Shown piece after piece: positions 34,868-43,183 of a DNA stretch of 64,000 bases. Positions within the stretch are counted from its first letter, which is position 1; every line of letters starts with the position of its first letter. Origin of the DNA: Candidatus Methylacidiphilum fumarolicum. Its GTDB lineage: Bacteria > Verrucomicrobiota > Verrucomicrobiia > Methylacidiphilales > Methylacidiphilaceae. A program made the translations under genes and the position numbers. The notes under the pieces are model-generated. The model searched no databases and was not told the DNA's origin. It saw only the letters and a list, made by a program, of their open reading frames with translations. The stretch is taken from positions 744,001-808,000 of the forward strand of contig NZ_OX458932.1 of the NCBI RefSeq assembly GCF_949774925.1, in the 5' to 3' direction.

Positions 34868-35779
34868 ATGATTGATCATCGCGTAGAAAATATTTATTGG
34901 ATGGCCAGATACATGGAAAGAGCCTTATTCAGTTTGAATATTGGTAAAAGCTATCTGGGATATGGTTTGGAAGCAAGTCAGGAAAAATGGAACTATTGTT
35001 GGCAAAGAATCAAAAAAGGAATGCGGATTTTTAGTACTCCTGAACCTACCAATAGCTCCTTACCCGTGTCCCTATTTTTTCTTTTGTTTGATAGCGAGAA
35101 TCCCTTATCAGCAATGTCTTCCCTGTTTTCAGCCAGAGAAAACTCGAAAATTTTGAGGGATATTCTTCCTGTTGCGCTTTGGGAGCAACTAAACGAGGCC
35201 TATTTTCTTCTTTCTTCGACAACAGTCACTTCGAGCCTGCAACCTTCTCATTATCCATTGATTACATCGACTATTGAAAAAATGCTCTTGTTTGGTCAGC
35301 TGGAATATTACCTTTTTGAAGAGGATGAACTCTGGGCATGGTTAAGAGCCGGTGAATACATTGAAAAAATTGGAAATTTTGCAGCCTTGCTTTTTGCCTA
35401 CGATCCGACGGAAAACAAGGACAACCCTTCTTTTGAGGAGTGGGAAGCGTTTCTAAATTCGCTCTTTCTTTTAGACCTGTTTAGGAAAAAAGTGGGACTG
35501 GCTTCGTTAAGCTTCGATAAGATCACTTCTTTTATATTACTTGCAAACAAGTATCCCTATTCGATTCTATCGCAATTGGAAAAACTTATGGGCTGTTTAG
35601 GAATAATCTCCCAAGAGTGGATAGTAGATATGGCCCAATCAACAACCAAAGAACTTTTGGGCAAAATTGTTGATTCTTATCGGAAAGAAGTTTCATCAGA
35701 AAATAGAAAAAAATTATTTCTAGAAATTCAAATCGCATGTAATTCGATCCATCAGCACCTTTTGTCAGCTATTGGGTAA
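34868..35779 (+). CDS. Alpha-E domain protein
   Basis: 303 residues, predominantly helical. The N-terminus RVENIYWMARYMERALFSLN is the hallmark of alpha-E (DUF403) proteins (R..E..YW.GRY.ERA). SAMSSLFSARENSKILRDIL is another conserved segment. It is a companion of circularly permuted ATP-grasp proteins, with unknown role. I prefer ATG 34868; ATG 34856, four codons upstream, overlaps the end of the ATP-grasp gene and is equally open. Confidence 0.88.
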   Translation: MIDHRVENIYWMARYMERALFSLNIGKSYLGYGLEASQEKWNYCWQRIKKGMRIFSTPEPTNSSLPVSLFFLLFDSENPLSAMSSLFSARENSKILRDILPVALWEQLNEAYFLLSSTTVTSSLQPSHYPLITSTIEKMLLFGQLEYYLFEEDELWAWLRAGEYIEKIGNFAALLFAYDPTENKDNPSFEEWEAFLNSLFLLDLFRKKVGLASLSFDKITSFILLANKYPYSILSQLEKLMGCLGIISQEWIVDMAQSTTKELLGKIVDSYRKEVSSENRKKLFLEIQIACNSIHQHLLSAIG

Positions 35780-35855
35780 GAACGTTGCACATTTTTTTCT
35801 TTTTAAATTTTTCAGCACAACTGGTTAACAATAACAAAAATTTCAAACGGTGATC

Positions 35856-38255
35856 ATGTGGAACAATATTTTGAAGAACGCAGCCTTCCTTGATGAGGAG
35901 AACTTAGAAAAATCCCAACAATCTCTCTCTCTTTATTTTAAACTAAACGGGATCTGTCCTTCTCCATATGAAGAGAACCTAGATTATTGTATTGATCCAT
36001 GGCCTATGGTTCTATCTGTAGATGATTGGATGGAGATTAGAGTAGGAGTGGAACAGAGAATGCTGGCTTGGCGAAGGTTTTTAAAAGACCTCTACTTTGA
36101 AAAATCGATTTTTAAAGATAAAGTCATTCCCTTTGAACCTTTTCTTTCTTCCGAACAATATAGGCGTGAATGCGTGGGTTTAGAACCTCCTGGTGGAGAA
36201 TATCTCTACATTTATTCTTGTGAAGTAGCAAAAGAAGAAAATGGGAAATGGGTTGTATTGAGAGACGAATTAGAACAGCCGCGCAACCTCATGCTTTCAG
36301 AAGAAATTAGGAAAGGACTCAAAGAGGCTTTGCCGCAGCTATATGAGGGTTTGGAAATTATGCCTATCACTGGTTTTCCTGAGAGGATGCTAGAAGCGTC
36401 TACCCAAAATCTGTCTGATAATAGAAATTGTCAGATAGCTATTGTGGCAGCTACGGCTGAGGATTGGGAAGCAGCGATATTAGCAAGAAGGATGGGCATT
36501 CCGATGTTTTTACCCTCTGATCTTGTTGTTTTGCAAGGAAAGCTTTATGCGAAAACATTAAGTGGACTTGAACCGATTAACATTCTTTTTCGAAGACTCC
36601 CTGATGGTTTACTTGATCCAATTGCAACCCGTTGTGAAGCGCAAGAAGGGATAGCTGGGCTTTTCTGGTGTCTGCGTAAGGCAACTCTTAGACTCATCAA
36701 TGCAGCTGGGTGCGGGATTACTACTGATCCACTCCTTCAATCTTACGCCTCGAAAATGATCCGATATTATTTGGGAGAAAAACCGCTGCTCAATTCTTTG
36801 CCTACTTATCCGGCTTATGATCCTGATGTCTTTTCTCTTTTTCTGGAAAGCTTGCAAGATTATTTCCTAAAAGACCGGAATGGACATAGTGTAGCTTTAG
36901 AAAGGCTACTTGGAAAGAATGATAAGACAATTTCTCGAGTTGATTGTAGATCCTTGGTCATTCAAAAAAAGCCTCAGTTGAAGAAATTCCCTTCTTTTTA
37001 TCGTACTACCCTTTCGCATAAACCGGCCGCTTTAGTCCTTTTTGGTGTTATTAAAAATGGGAAGCCTGAGCTGCTGCCAAATCTTTTTGGAAAAGTTGTT
37101 GCAGATGTTACATTTCAGGACAAAAATCAGTTACCTTTCTATAAGGACATCTGGCTTTTGCAGGAAAATTCTTGGACTTTCCCAAATGTAAATGCATGTG
37201 TCAATGTTTCTGTGAGAAGTCGCATTGCTCCTTTAAGCCGGGTAGCTGAATCGATGTATTGGATGGGACGATATCTAACTAGAAGCATGCAACTTAATCA
37301 CATGCTACTGACAGTTCGATTCTTTGAAGACGAGGCAATGAAAGGAGAATGTGAGGATGCTTATCAAAATCTTTTATCAGAAGTCCTCGGCTATTTTGTA
37401 ATTCGTTCTAATTCTTTTCATTCAACAGGAACTAAAGATTTTTTGACGCTTTTTTCATCTTTCTTCACTGGAACAGATTCGTACGATTCAGTGGTCAGCT
37501 GTATATCGAAATGTTATGATAATGGAAGAAAAATTCGTGACTCCCTTCCTCCTGAAGTTTGGCTTGCCCTTAGCTCACTCTTTTTTAGCCTTCAAACCCT
37601 ACCTCATGTAAGATCATCCATTAATTATGATCAAAGCTTAAATGAATTTTCTATAGGATCAGACAGACTTTTTGCTATCATTAATGAACATCTTCTTCGC
37701 AACGAGCTTTGGAATTTTTTTCAGATTGGAACATTTTACGAAAAAGGGAAGTTTAGTCTTCATTTAATCAAACTTTGTACAAAGATCACAGAAGAAAAGG
37801 AGGCTTTTTCCCGAGGATTTTTCCTTCAGATTGCCTTGGAATGGATACTAAAGCTTACATCGGCCTTGTATGCTTACAGAAGTCTTTATCATTATCCCTT
37901 TTCTCCAAAGAATCTCATCGAGCTTCTTCTCTTTGATAGGCAATTCCCTCGTTCAATCTACTTTTGCTTGAGACAGATCGAAGCGATGCTTCAATTTACT
38001 GAAAGGATTCAAAATATGTCACAAAAACCCCTTTCATTTGTTCGGTATATGGAGGCAAAATTGAAACGATGGATGGATGAAATTGGTTCAAATCAAGAGA
38101 AAGACAAAGAAAACATTATCCAATTTAAACAGGGGATTAGAGAGATAGAAAAGGAATTTTATGAATTTCATTCTCTCCTTTCTGATGAGTATTTGACCCA
38201 TCAATCGACCTATGAACATGTGGCCGGGGATAAAGGAAAATATGTCACTGCTTAA
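35856..38255 (+). CDS. Fusion of circularly permuted ATP-grasp and alpha-E domains
   Basis: 799 residues. Residues 1 to about 460 carry ATP-grasp features (CVGLEPPGGEYLYIYSCEVA, KWVVLRDELEQPRNLM, LINAAGCGITTDPLLQ). The C-terminal half starts SRVAESMYWMGRYLTRSMQL, the alpha-E signature, and stays helical. It thus repeats in one chain the pair of separate genes just upstream. A GTG two codons earlier (35850) is possible. It is about 75 bases downstream of the alpha-E gene and ten bases before the transglutaminase-like gene, forming one cluster. Confidence 0.9.
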   Translation: MWNNILKNAAFLDEENLEKSQQSLSLYFKLNGICPSPYEENLDYCIDPWPMVLSVDDWMEIRVGVEQRMLAWRRFLKDLYFEKSIFKDKVIPFEPFLSSEQYRRECVGLEPPGGEYLYIYSCEVAKEENGKWVVLRDELEQPRNLMLSEEIRKGLKEALPQLYEGLEIMPITGFPERMLEASTQNLSDNRNCQIAIVAATAEDWEAAILARRMGIPMFLPSDLVVLQGKLYAKTLSGLEPINILFRRLPDGLLDPIATRCEAQEGIAGLFWCLRKATLRLINAAGCGITTDPLLQSYASKMIRYYLGEKPLLNSLPTYPAYDPDVFSLFLESLQDYFLKDRNGHSVALERLLGKNDKTISRVDCRSLVIQKKPQLKKFPSFYRTTLSHKPAALVLFGVIKNGKPELLPNLFGKVVADVTFQDKNQLPFYKDIWLLQENSWTFPNVNACVNVSVRSRIAPLSRVAESMYWMGRYLTRSMQLNHMLLTVRFFEDEAMKGECEDAYQNLLSEVLGYFVIRSNSFHSTGTKDFLTLFSSFFTGTDSYDSVVSCISKCYDNGRKIRDSLPPEVWLALSSLFFSLQTLPHVRSSINYDQSLNEFSIGSDRLFAIINEHLLRNELWNFFQIGTFYEKGKFSLHLIKLCTKITEEKEAFSRGFFLQIALEWILKLTSALYAYRSLYHYPFSPKNLIELLLFDRQFPRSIYFCLRQIEAMLQFTERIQNMSQKPLSFVRYMEAKLKRWMDEIGSNQEKDKENIIQFKQGIREIEKEFYEFHSLLSDEYLTHQSTYEHVAGDKGKYVTA

Positions 38256-38264
38256 TCATTCCCA

Positions 38265-39122
38265 ATGAAATTTTCTATATCCCATACGACCGAATACGTG
38301 TACACGGCAGCTGCACTGGAATCATTTTCTGAGCTAAGGTGCCATCCACAAAATTCCATTCGACAAACGGTTTTAAGCCACGAAATGATACTTTCGCCTA
38401 CTGTGCCTGTTTATTTTTATACCGATTATTTTGGTAATAAGACCTCATTTTTTAGTATTCCTTTTAAACATAACCGATTAATCGTTGAGACCAAAAGCAT
38501 CGTTCTAACGCATCCGTATCCAGATCCCCTTGGAGATGTTAACCTTAGCGTTAGTGAAGCATTGATTGTTTATGGATTTCAAAGGTTTGAACTGTTTGAT
38601 TTTCTGCTTCCATCAAAATATATTTCTCTACTTTCGGAAACAAAAGAACTCAGCTCAAAGATCTTTCAAAGAGAGAAGCCATTGATTGAGGCATTGCTTG
38701 AACTGAACCAATTCATACATCAATTTCTTTCTTATGCACCTGGGACAACTGATATTTCTACCTCCGTATCCGAACTGTTGATACTGAGAAAAGGAGTTTG
38801 TCAGGACTATACTCATCTGATGATTGCTGTCCTTCGCGCTACGGGCATTCCAGCTCGATATGTAAGTGGATATATAGAGCCAATCAAAGAAGAATCTTCT
38901 GTAAAACAGCCAATTGGTGTGGCAACGCATGCTTGGGTCGAAGTCTATCTACCTAATAAGAAATGGGTTGGATTCGATCCCACAAACAATACGGTTGAAG
39001 GAGAATATCATATTCAAATAGCTGTTGGTAGAGACTATGATGATGTGGCTCCCCTACGTGGGATCTTCAAAGGTTATCATGGGCAGGAGTTGAATGTTGC
39101 CGTTCAAGTGGAAAGGGTTTGA
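38265..39122 (+). CDS. Transglutaminase-like cysteine protease superfamily protein
   Basis: 285 residues. The N-terminus MKFSISHTTEYVYTAAALES is typical of the bacterial transglutaminase-like N-domain. The catalytic triad is visible as RKGVCQDYTHLM (Cys about 179), ATHAWVEVYLP (His about 222) and GFDPTN (Asp about 238). The C-terminus GRDYDDVAPLRGIFKG is also conserved. It is the usual fourth partner of the ATP-grasp/alpha-E proteins and probably hydrolyses or transfers an amide or peptide bond. No signal peptide, so cytosolic. Confidence 0.92.
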   Translation: MKFSISHTTEYVYTAAALESFSELRCHPQNSIRQTVLSHEMILSPTVPVYFYTDYFGNKTSFFSIPFKHNRLIVETKSIVLTHPYPDPLGDVNLSVSEALIVYGFQRFELFDFLLPSKYISLLSETKELSSKIFQREKPLIEALLELNQFIHQFLSYAPGTTDISTSVSELLILRKGVCQDYTHLMIAVLRATGIPARYVSGYIEPIKEESSVKQPIGVATHAWVEVYLPNKKWVGFDPTNNTVEGEYHIQIAVGRDYDDVAPLRGIFKGYHGQELNVAVQVERV

Positions 39123-39244
39123 GTGTATTCTGAAACAATCGTTGCAGCTGGATTAGTTGTATTCTTTTTGACAAGAAAAAAATGTAAAAATTAGCTGCAA
39201 AACTCTTTAATTATTAGAAAATTCCTTGCATTGTAGTTCAGGCG

Positions 39245-39928
39245 ATGAATTTTTTTTTCTTCTTAATTTTATGGATTCTTTTTAGTCGGTTTGATTTGTC
39301 TGTTGCTGCTTCTCCAGCTTCTGATCCTGCCCAACCTGCGGATGTCTTCCCTAATGCCTCTTTAGAACCAGAAGATCTGATCGAATTTCCAAAGTTATCA
39401 AAACCTATTCAACTTCTCATTACAAAAGCTTTGGCCTTGACCCACCAAAACTTGACCTACCTTTATGGATCAGCCGATCCGAAGGAAGGAGGAATGGATT
39501 GTTCAGGATTTATTTATTATCTTCTTACCCAGATCGGATTAAAGAACGTTCCGCGAAGTGCTTCTCAAATCTATTCTTGGGTAAGAAAAGAAGGATTATT
39601 CAGGGCGGTCTTGAGTAATAACCAAGAAAGTTTTGAATTATCTGAGCTAAAGCCTGGAGATCTTCTTTTCTGGATAGGAACTTATCCGACAGCCAATGAT
39701 CCACCCATTACTCATGTCATGATTTATCTTGGCCATGAAAAACAAACGGGAGAACGGGTAATGGTTGGTTCAAGTGATGGACGAACCTATCATGGGAAAA
39801 GAAGATGGGGAGTGAGTGTTTTTGATCTTTTTATGAAATTTGCAAATCCTAATTATCATCTAAATAGTTCCACAAAGTTTATCGGATACGGAAAAATTCC
39901 TGGGATAGAAAAATTGGAAGAAAACTAG
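39245..39928 (+). CDS. NlpC/P60 family secreted cell-wall hydrolase
   Basis: 227 residues with an N-terminal signal-like hydrophobic segment (FFFFLILWILFSRFDLSVAA). The domain begins near residue 65: YLYGSADPKEGGMDCSGFIY holds the nucleophile Cys86, and LKPGDLLFWIG and PITHVMIYLG hold the catalytic His (about 157). Family members cut gamma-D-glutamyl-diaminopimelate or related bonds in peptidoglycan. It stands about 120 bases after the transglutaminase-like gene and may or may not be part of that cluster. Confidence 0.9.
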   Translation: MNFFFFLILWILFSRFDLSVAASPASDPAQPADVFPNASLEPEDLIEFPKLSKPIQLLITKALALTHQNLTYLYGSADPKEGGMDCSGFIYYLLTQIGLKNVPRSASQIYSWVRKEGLFRAVLSNNQESFELSELKPGDLLFWIGTYPTANDPPITHVMIYLGHEKQTGERVMVGSSDGRTYHGKRRWGVSVFDLFMKFANPNYHLNSSTKFIGYGKIPGIEKLEEN

Positions 39929-40939
39929 CTTTAAAAAGGGGGGGATGAAAGTCGTTTATATAAGCTATAAAAAACTCTAGAAAAGAAAAAAAATATCTCA
40001 TGGAAGTATCATAAAACACAATGTTGAACTATAATAATAAAAAATTACGTATAGCTCCTATCATTTTTGCGGTTATGTGATTCCATAAGTATCTTTTAAA
40101 TCCCAAAGCTAACTTATAGGGAAGAGAAGAATGTTTAAAAAAAAGAAAGGATGATGAAGAGAATTAGAGAATCGTGAAAGCAAATCAAGAACTACCCTAA
40201 AAATCATAACATAACATTTCTGTAGAAAAAAAGATCGTTTCACATTTTCGGTTGCAAAGTCATGGAGTATTATTAATCAATATCATGCCAAGCAAGATGC
40301 ATGCCATGGCATTCCATCATGTCCATAAGCTGTATTCTAATCCACGATAAATGTAAGTAGATGCTAGTGATATTTCTTTGTAAAGATGATTAAAACATAC
40401 TTCTTCCTTGAGTATAATTATTCTTGCAAAATTGCATACATATCTTTTTTTGTTTTCTGCTGCTTTCAATCGGGCACATGCTATTCCATATAGTACGCGT
40501 ATATCTGCCTAAAGGCGAGTCCTTTCTAGGGGTATTATATGCCTATTGTTTTCATCAACTATACTCGGATAATGATAGAACATAGCAACCACGCTATTCA
40601 AAAGAAGTAAAATATATGTCAAGCTCTTTCTTTTCAAGAAGATAGATCTTTTTTTAATTCTGTTTTAAATCTGTTTCTTGACCATACCACTGGATTATTA
40701 ATGAGAAACAAAAATAAAAAAGAAAAAACATAAAAAATAACCAAGCAATCTCAGCGATCTTGTGAATAGAAAAGAAGAGCTAAATAAAAAAATGATAAAA
40801 AATATTATAATAACTATTTTAAAGACAGGAGATATAATACATGGAATACAGATGGTGGGAAAATATGTTATAAATATTAGATGCTCTTTCGTTCTTGCCT
40901 ATTGGTAAACAATATATAGAAAGTATTATAAAGATAGCC
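39929..40939. other. 1-kb AT-rich gene-free region
   Basis: No ORF above about 60 codons, no tRNA fold and no repeat array were found. A perfect 12-base palindrome ATGCCATGGCAT lies at 40301-40312. The region separates the NlpC/P60 gene from a minus-strand LuxR-type gene that ends at 40940. It could hold an unrecognised small RNA. Confidence 0.4.
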
Positions 40940-41713
40940 TTACAGATTTAGTAAATTTGTATGAATAGCCCTTGCAACAGCTTGGCAACGGTTAGTAACG
41001 TCAAGTTTTATAAATATATTTTTTAAATGATATTTTACCGTTGATTCACTTATATTTAAGATACAAGAAATTTCCCAATTTGTCTTCCCTTCTTTAACCC
41101 ATTTTATTATCTCTTTTTCTCGATGGGTTAAAGTGTCTGAATAGTTGCTTTCTAATTTTTGGATATTTTTTGGTAAAAAACATTTTAGAACAGACAAATG
41201 GAGATGATGCATAAGGACACCTAAGACTATTTCATGGCGACGATGCCTTTCAATATCTTTATCACAAAAAGAGAATAGAGTAGCTATGCTACTTGTCTGT
41301 TCAAAAACTCCATAACTCAATCCTGTTAGAAGCCCTATATCTGAAGCGTCTTTGATGTATTCTTTTCTTAACTTATCGTGATTGTTTTTAAAAATGACAG
41401 TTCTCCTGACAATTCTTCCCTCGTTATTAAGTGCTGTTCTGATCACAGGATCCACTTTCTGATATTGTAACTTTAGATAAAAGGCAATGAGATCGTTTGG
41501 AAAACTATGATTAAATATTTTAATGATTTTATCTATTTTGATATTAGCGTTGATTTTTGTTATACCGCAAGCAATCAATCTAGAAGGTAGAATGTTCTGA
41601 ACTTTCCCAAAAAGATTCCTTAGCTCCTTTTCCTTTTTTAGGTGTATGGAAAAATTAATAAGTTCTAAAGCATCCAAAAGATCTTTTTTGCTAAGAGAAG
41701 AAGTTTTTCCCAT
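40940..41713 (-). CDS. LuxR-family transcriptional regulator
   Basis: 257 residues from ATG 41713. The C-terminal DNA-binding domain is clear: LTHREKEIIKWVKEGKTNWE, ISCILNISESTVKYHLKNIF and KLDVTNRCQAVARAI. The N-terminal about 170 residues have the layout of an autoinducer-binding domain (AFYLKLQYQKVDPVIRTALN), so it may sense an acyl-homoserine lactone or a related small molecule. No LuxI-type synthase is in the window. A longer start at 41773 would add a hydrophobic Ile-rich stretch; I consider it less likely. Confidence 0.85.
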   Translation of the reverse strand: MGKTSSLSKKDLLDALELINFSIHLKKEKELRNLFGKVQNILPSRLIACGITKINANIKIDKIIKIFNHSFPNDLIAFYLKLQYQKVDPVIRTALNNEGRIVRRTVIFKNNHDKLRKEYIKDASDIGLLTGLSYGVFEQTSSIATLFSFCDKDIERHRRHEIVLGVLMHHLHLSVLKCFLPKNIQKLESNYSDTLTHREKEIIKWVKEGKTNWEISCILNISESTVKYHLKNIFIKLDVTNRCQAVARAIHTNLLNL

Positions 41714-41816
41714 TATTCGAAAGATAAATATAATAATAGGATTAAGAATAATTAAGTTATTTTTCCTAATCAAGTGGGTAGTTGCCTAAAAAAATACATT
41801 TTTTAGTGTTAACCTC

Positions 41817-42005
41817 ATGAAAAATAATGATCAATTTGTGGCTATAGATTTAATTAATTTATTTAATAAACTTATAGATTATAATGAAGACGAAAAGATA
41901 TGGGCAGCAATAGAGTCATTGGCAAAAAAGATAGACCAGATTGAATGGAGGATAGCTCAAATTGAAAAGAAAATCGGCATTTCAAAAATAAATTCTAATG
42001 GATAA
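41817..42005 (+). CDS. Small coiled-coil hypothetical protein, 62 aa
   Basis: An intact frame from ATG 41817 encoding an acidic start (IDLINLFNKLIDYNEDEKIW) and a heptad-like helix KKIDQIEWRIAQIEKKIG. The amphipathic pattern and AT-rich, host-like codons support a real gene, although the ribosome site is poor. It starts about 100 bases from the LuxR gene, divergently, and is convergent with the OmpR-type gene. Function unknown. Confidence 0.5.
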   Translation: MKNNDQFVAIDLINLFNKLIDYNEDEKIWAAIESLAKKIDQIEWRIAQIEKKIGISKINSNG

Positions 42006-42020
42006 AAAAGAGAGGAACTA

Positions 42021-42701
42021 TTATAAAATATCCCGGATTATCCATCCTTTACCTCGAATGGTGGTAATGAAATTCTTTAAAGTATTTTTTTCAAGTTTTT
42101 TTCTTAAACCACATATATGTACCTGAATCACATTTCTGATAGAGCTAATCTTAGAGGGATTGCCCCATATTTGTTCAGAAATTTCTTCGGTAGATACAAT
42201 GTTATTTCTTTTTGATAATAATAGGGCCAGCAAAGAAAATTCTTTTGGAGTTAGTTTTATTTCTCTAGTTCCTTTCCAGACTTTAGAATTTTTTAAATCA
42301 ACGGTGAGATTTCCAGTTTTCAAGATATGTTTTTCTGGTTTTTTCTTTTGAAGAAGAATCTGGAGATGCTCGGCAAGCTCTTCAGGGCTAAAATCTTTTG
42401 GAATGAAAACTTCAATGCCTTTTCTTAAAGCAATGATTCTTTTTTGCGCATTTAAATCAATATCAATTAATAGAATGGGTAGCAGAATGCCTTCACTCCT
42501 TAATTTCTCAACAATCTCTAGATAAGGAAAGTTGCTAGGGGTCTTTGGATCAATAATGGCAGCATCATAAGTTTTAAAAATGAGCTGAATAAAAAATTCG
42601 CTTAAATGGTTTACGGCGATTAGTTGGCTATTTAGAAGCCTTGAAGCTTCTTCAACAGATCGAATGTAGGTTTCATTTGATGTTGCAAGGATAAAAATCA
42701 T
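42021..42701 (-). CDS. OmpR/PhoB-type response regulator with an atypical receiver
   Basis: 226 residues. The C-terminal winged helix is typical: IKLTPKEFSLLALLLSKRNN, VSTEEISEQIWG and IRNVIQVHICGLRKKLEKN. The receiver keeps the phospho-acceptor position (AAIIDP, Asp51) and a lysine (FIPKDF), but the acidic pair that binds Mg2+ near residues 8-10 is replaced by ATSNE. It may therefore act without phosphorylation. No histidine kinase lies next to it. It is an orphan regulator on the same strand as the LuxR gene. Confidence 0.85.
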   Translation of the reverse strand: MIFILATSNETYIRSVEEASRLLNSQLIAVNHLSEFFIQLIFKTYDAAIIDPKTPSNFPYLEIVEKLRSEGILLPILLIDIDLNAQKRIIALRKGIEVFIPKDFSPEELAEHLQILLQKKKPEKHILKTGNLTVDLKNSKVWKGTREIKLTPKEFSLLALLLSKRNNIVSTEEISEQIWGNPSKISSIRNVIQVHICGLRKKLEKNTLKNFITTIRGKGWIIRDIL

Positions 42702-43183
42702 ACAGATGCCTTAAAGAAAAAGGATTCACGACCATTCTACTTAAGAGGAAAAGAAAAGAAGATGTTTGTAGCTAACAATATGATTCTGCTTGTTTCCTAT
42801 ATTTGGACTTAAGATATTGTAGTTTATTAAGATTTTTTTTATCTACTATTTTCACCAATAGATGACAAAGACATTCTAATCTATCATTTTTAATTCATCT
42901 TATCTAAATTTTTTTTATTTTATTTAAAAGCATATCCAGGTCAATCCCTATTTTTCACTTAGAAAAAAAAACACTAAATTTTTTAAAGAAAAAGGTATAA
43001 ATAGGATGCAGCAAATGACCGTTATCGTTCTGATACACTATGAGGCATATTGAATAGAATAGATGTTGATGGATTCATAGACAATCCGTAGCAACAAATA
43101 AAAAATTTTAGCCGTTTGTATCGTTAAAAAGCTCAGTGATGTGTTGCCAGTTGAGATTTTTGCAATTTTAAAGACGATTTTTT
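42702..43183. other. AT-rich intergenic region upstream of IS copy 2
   Basis: 480 bases of A/T-rich sequence between the OmpR-type gene start and the IS end. It presumably holds the promoter of the regulator. No gene seen. Confidence 0.4.
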
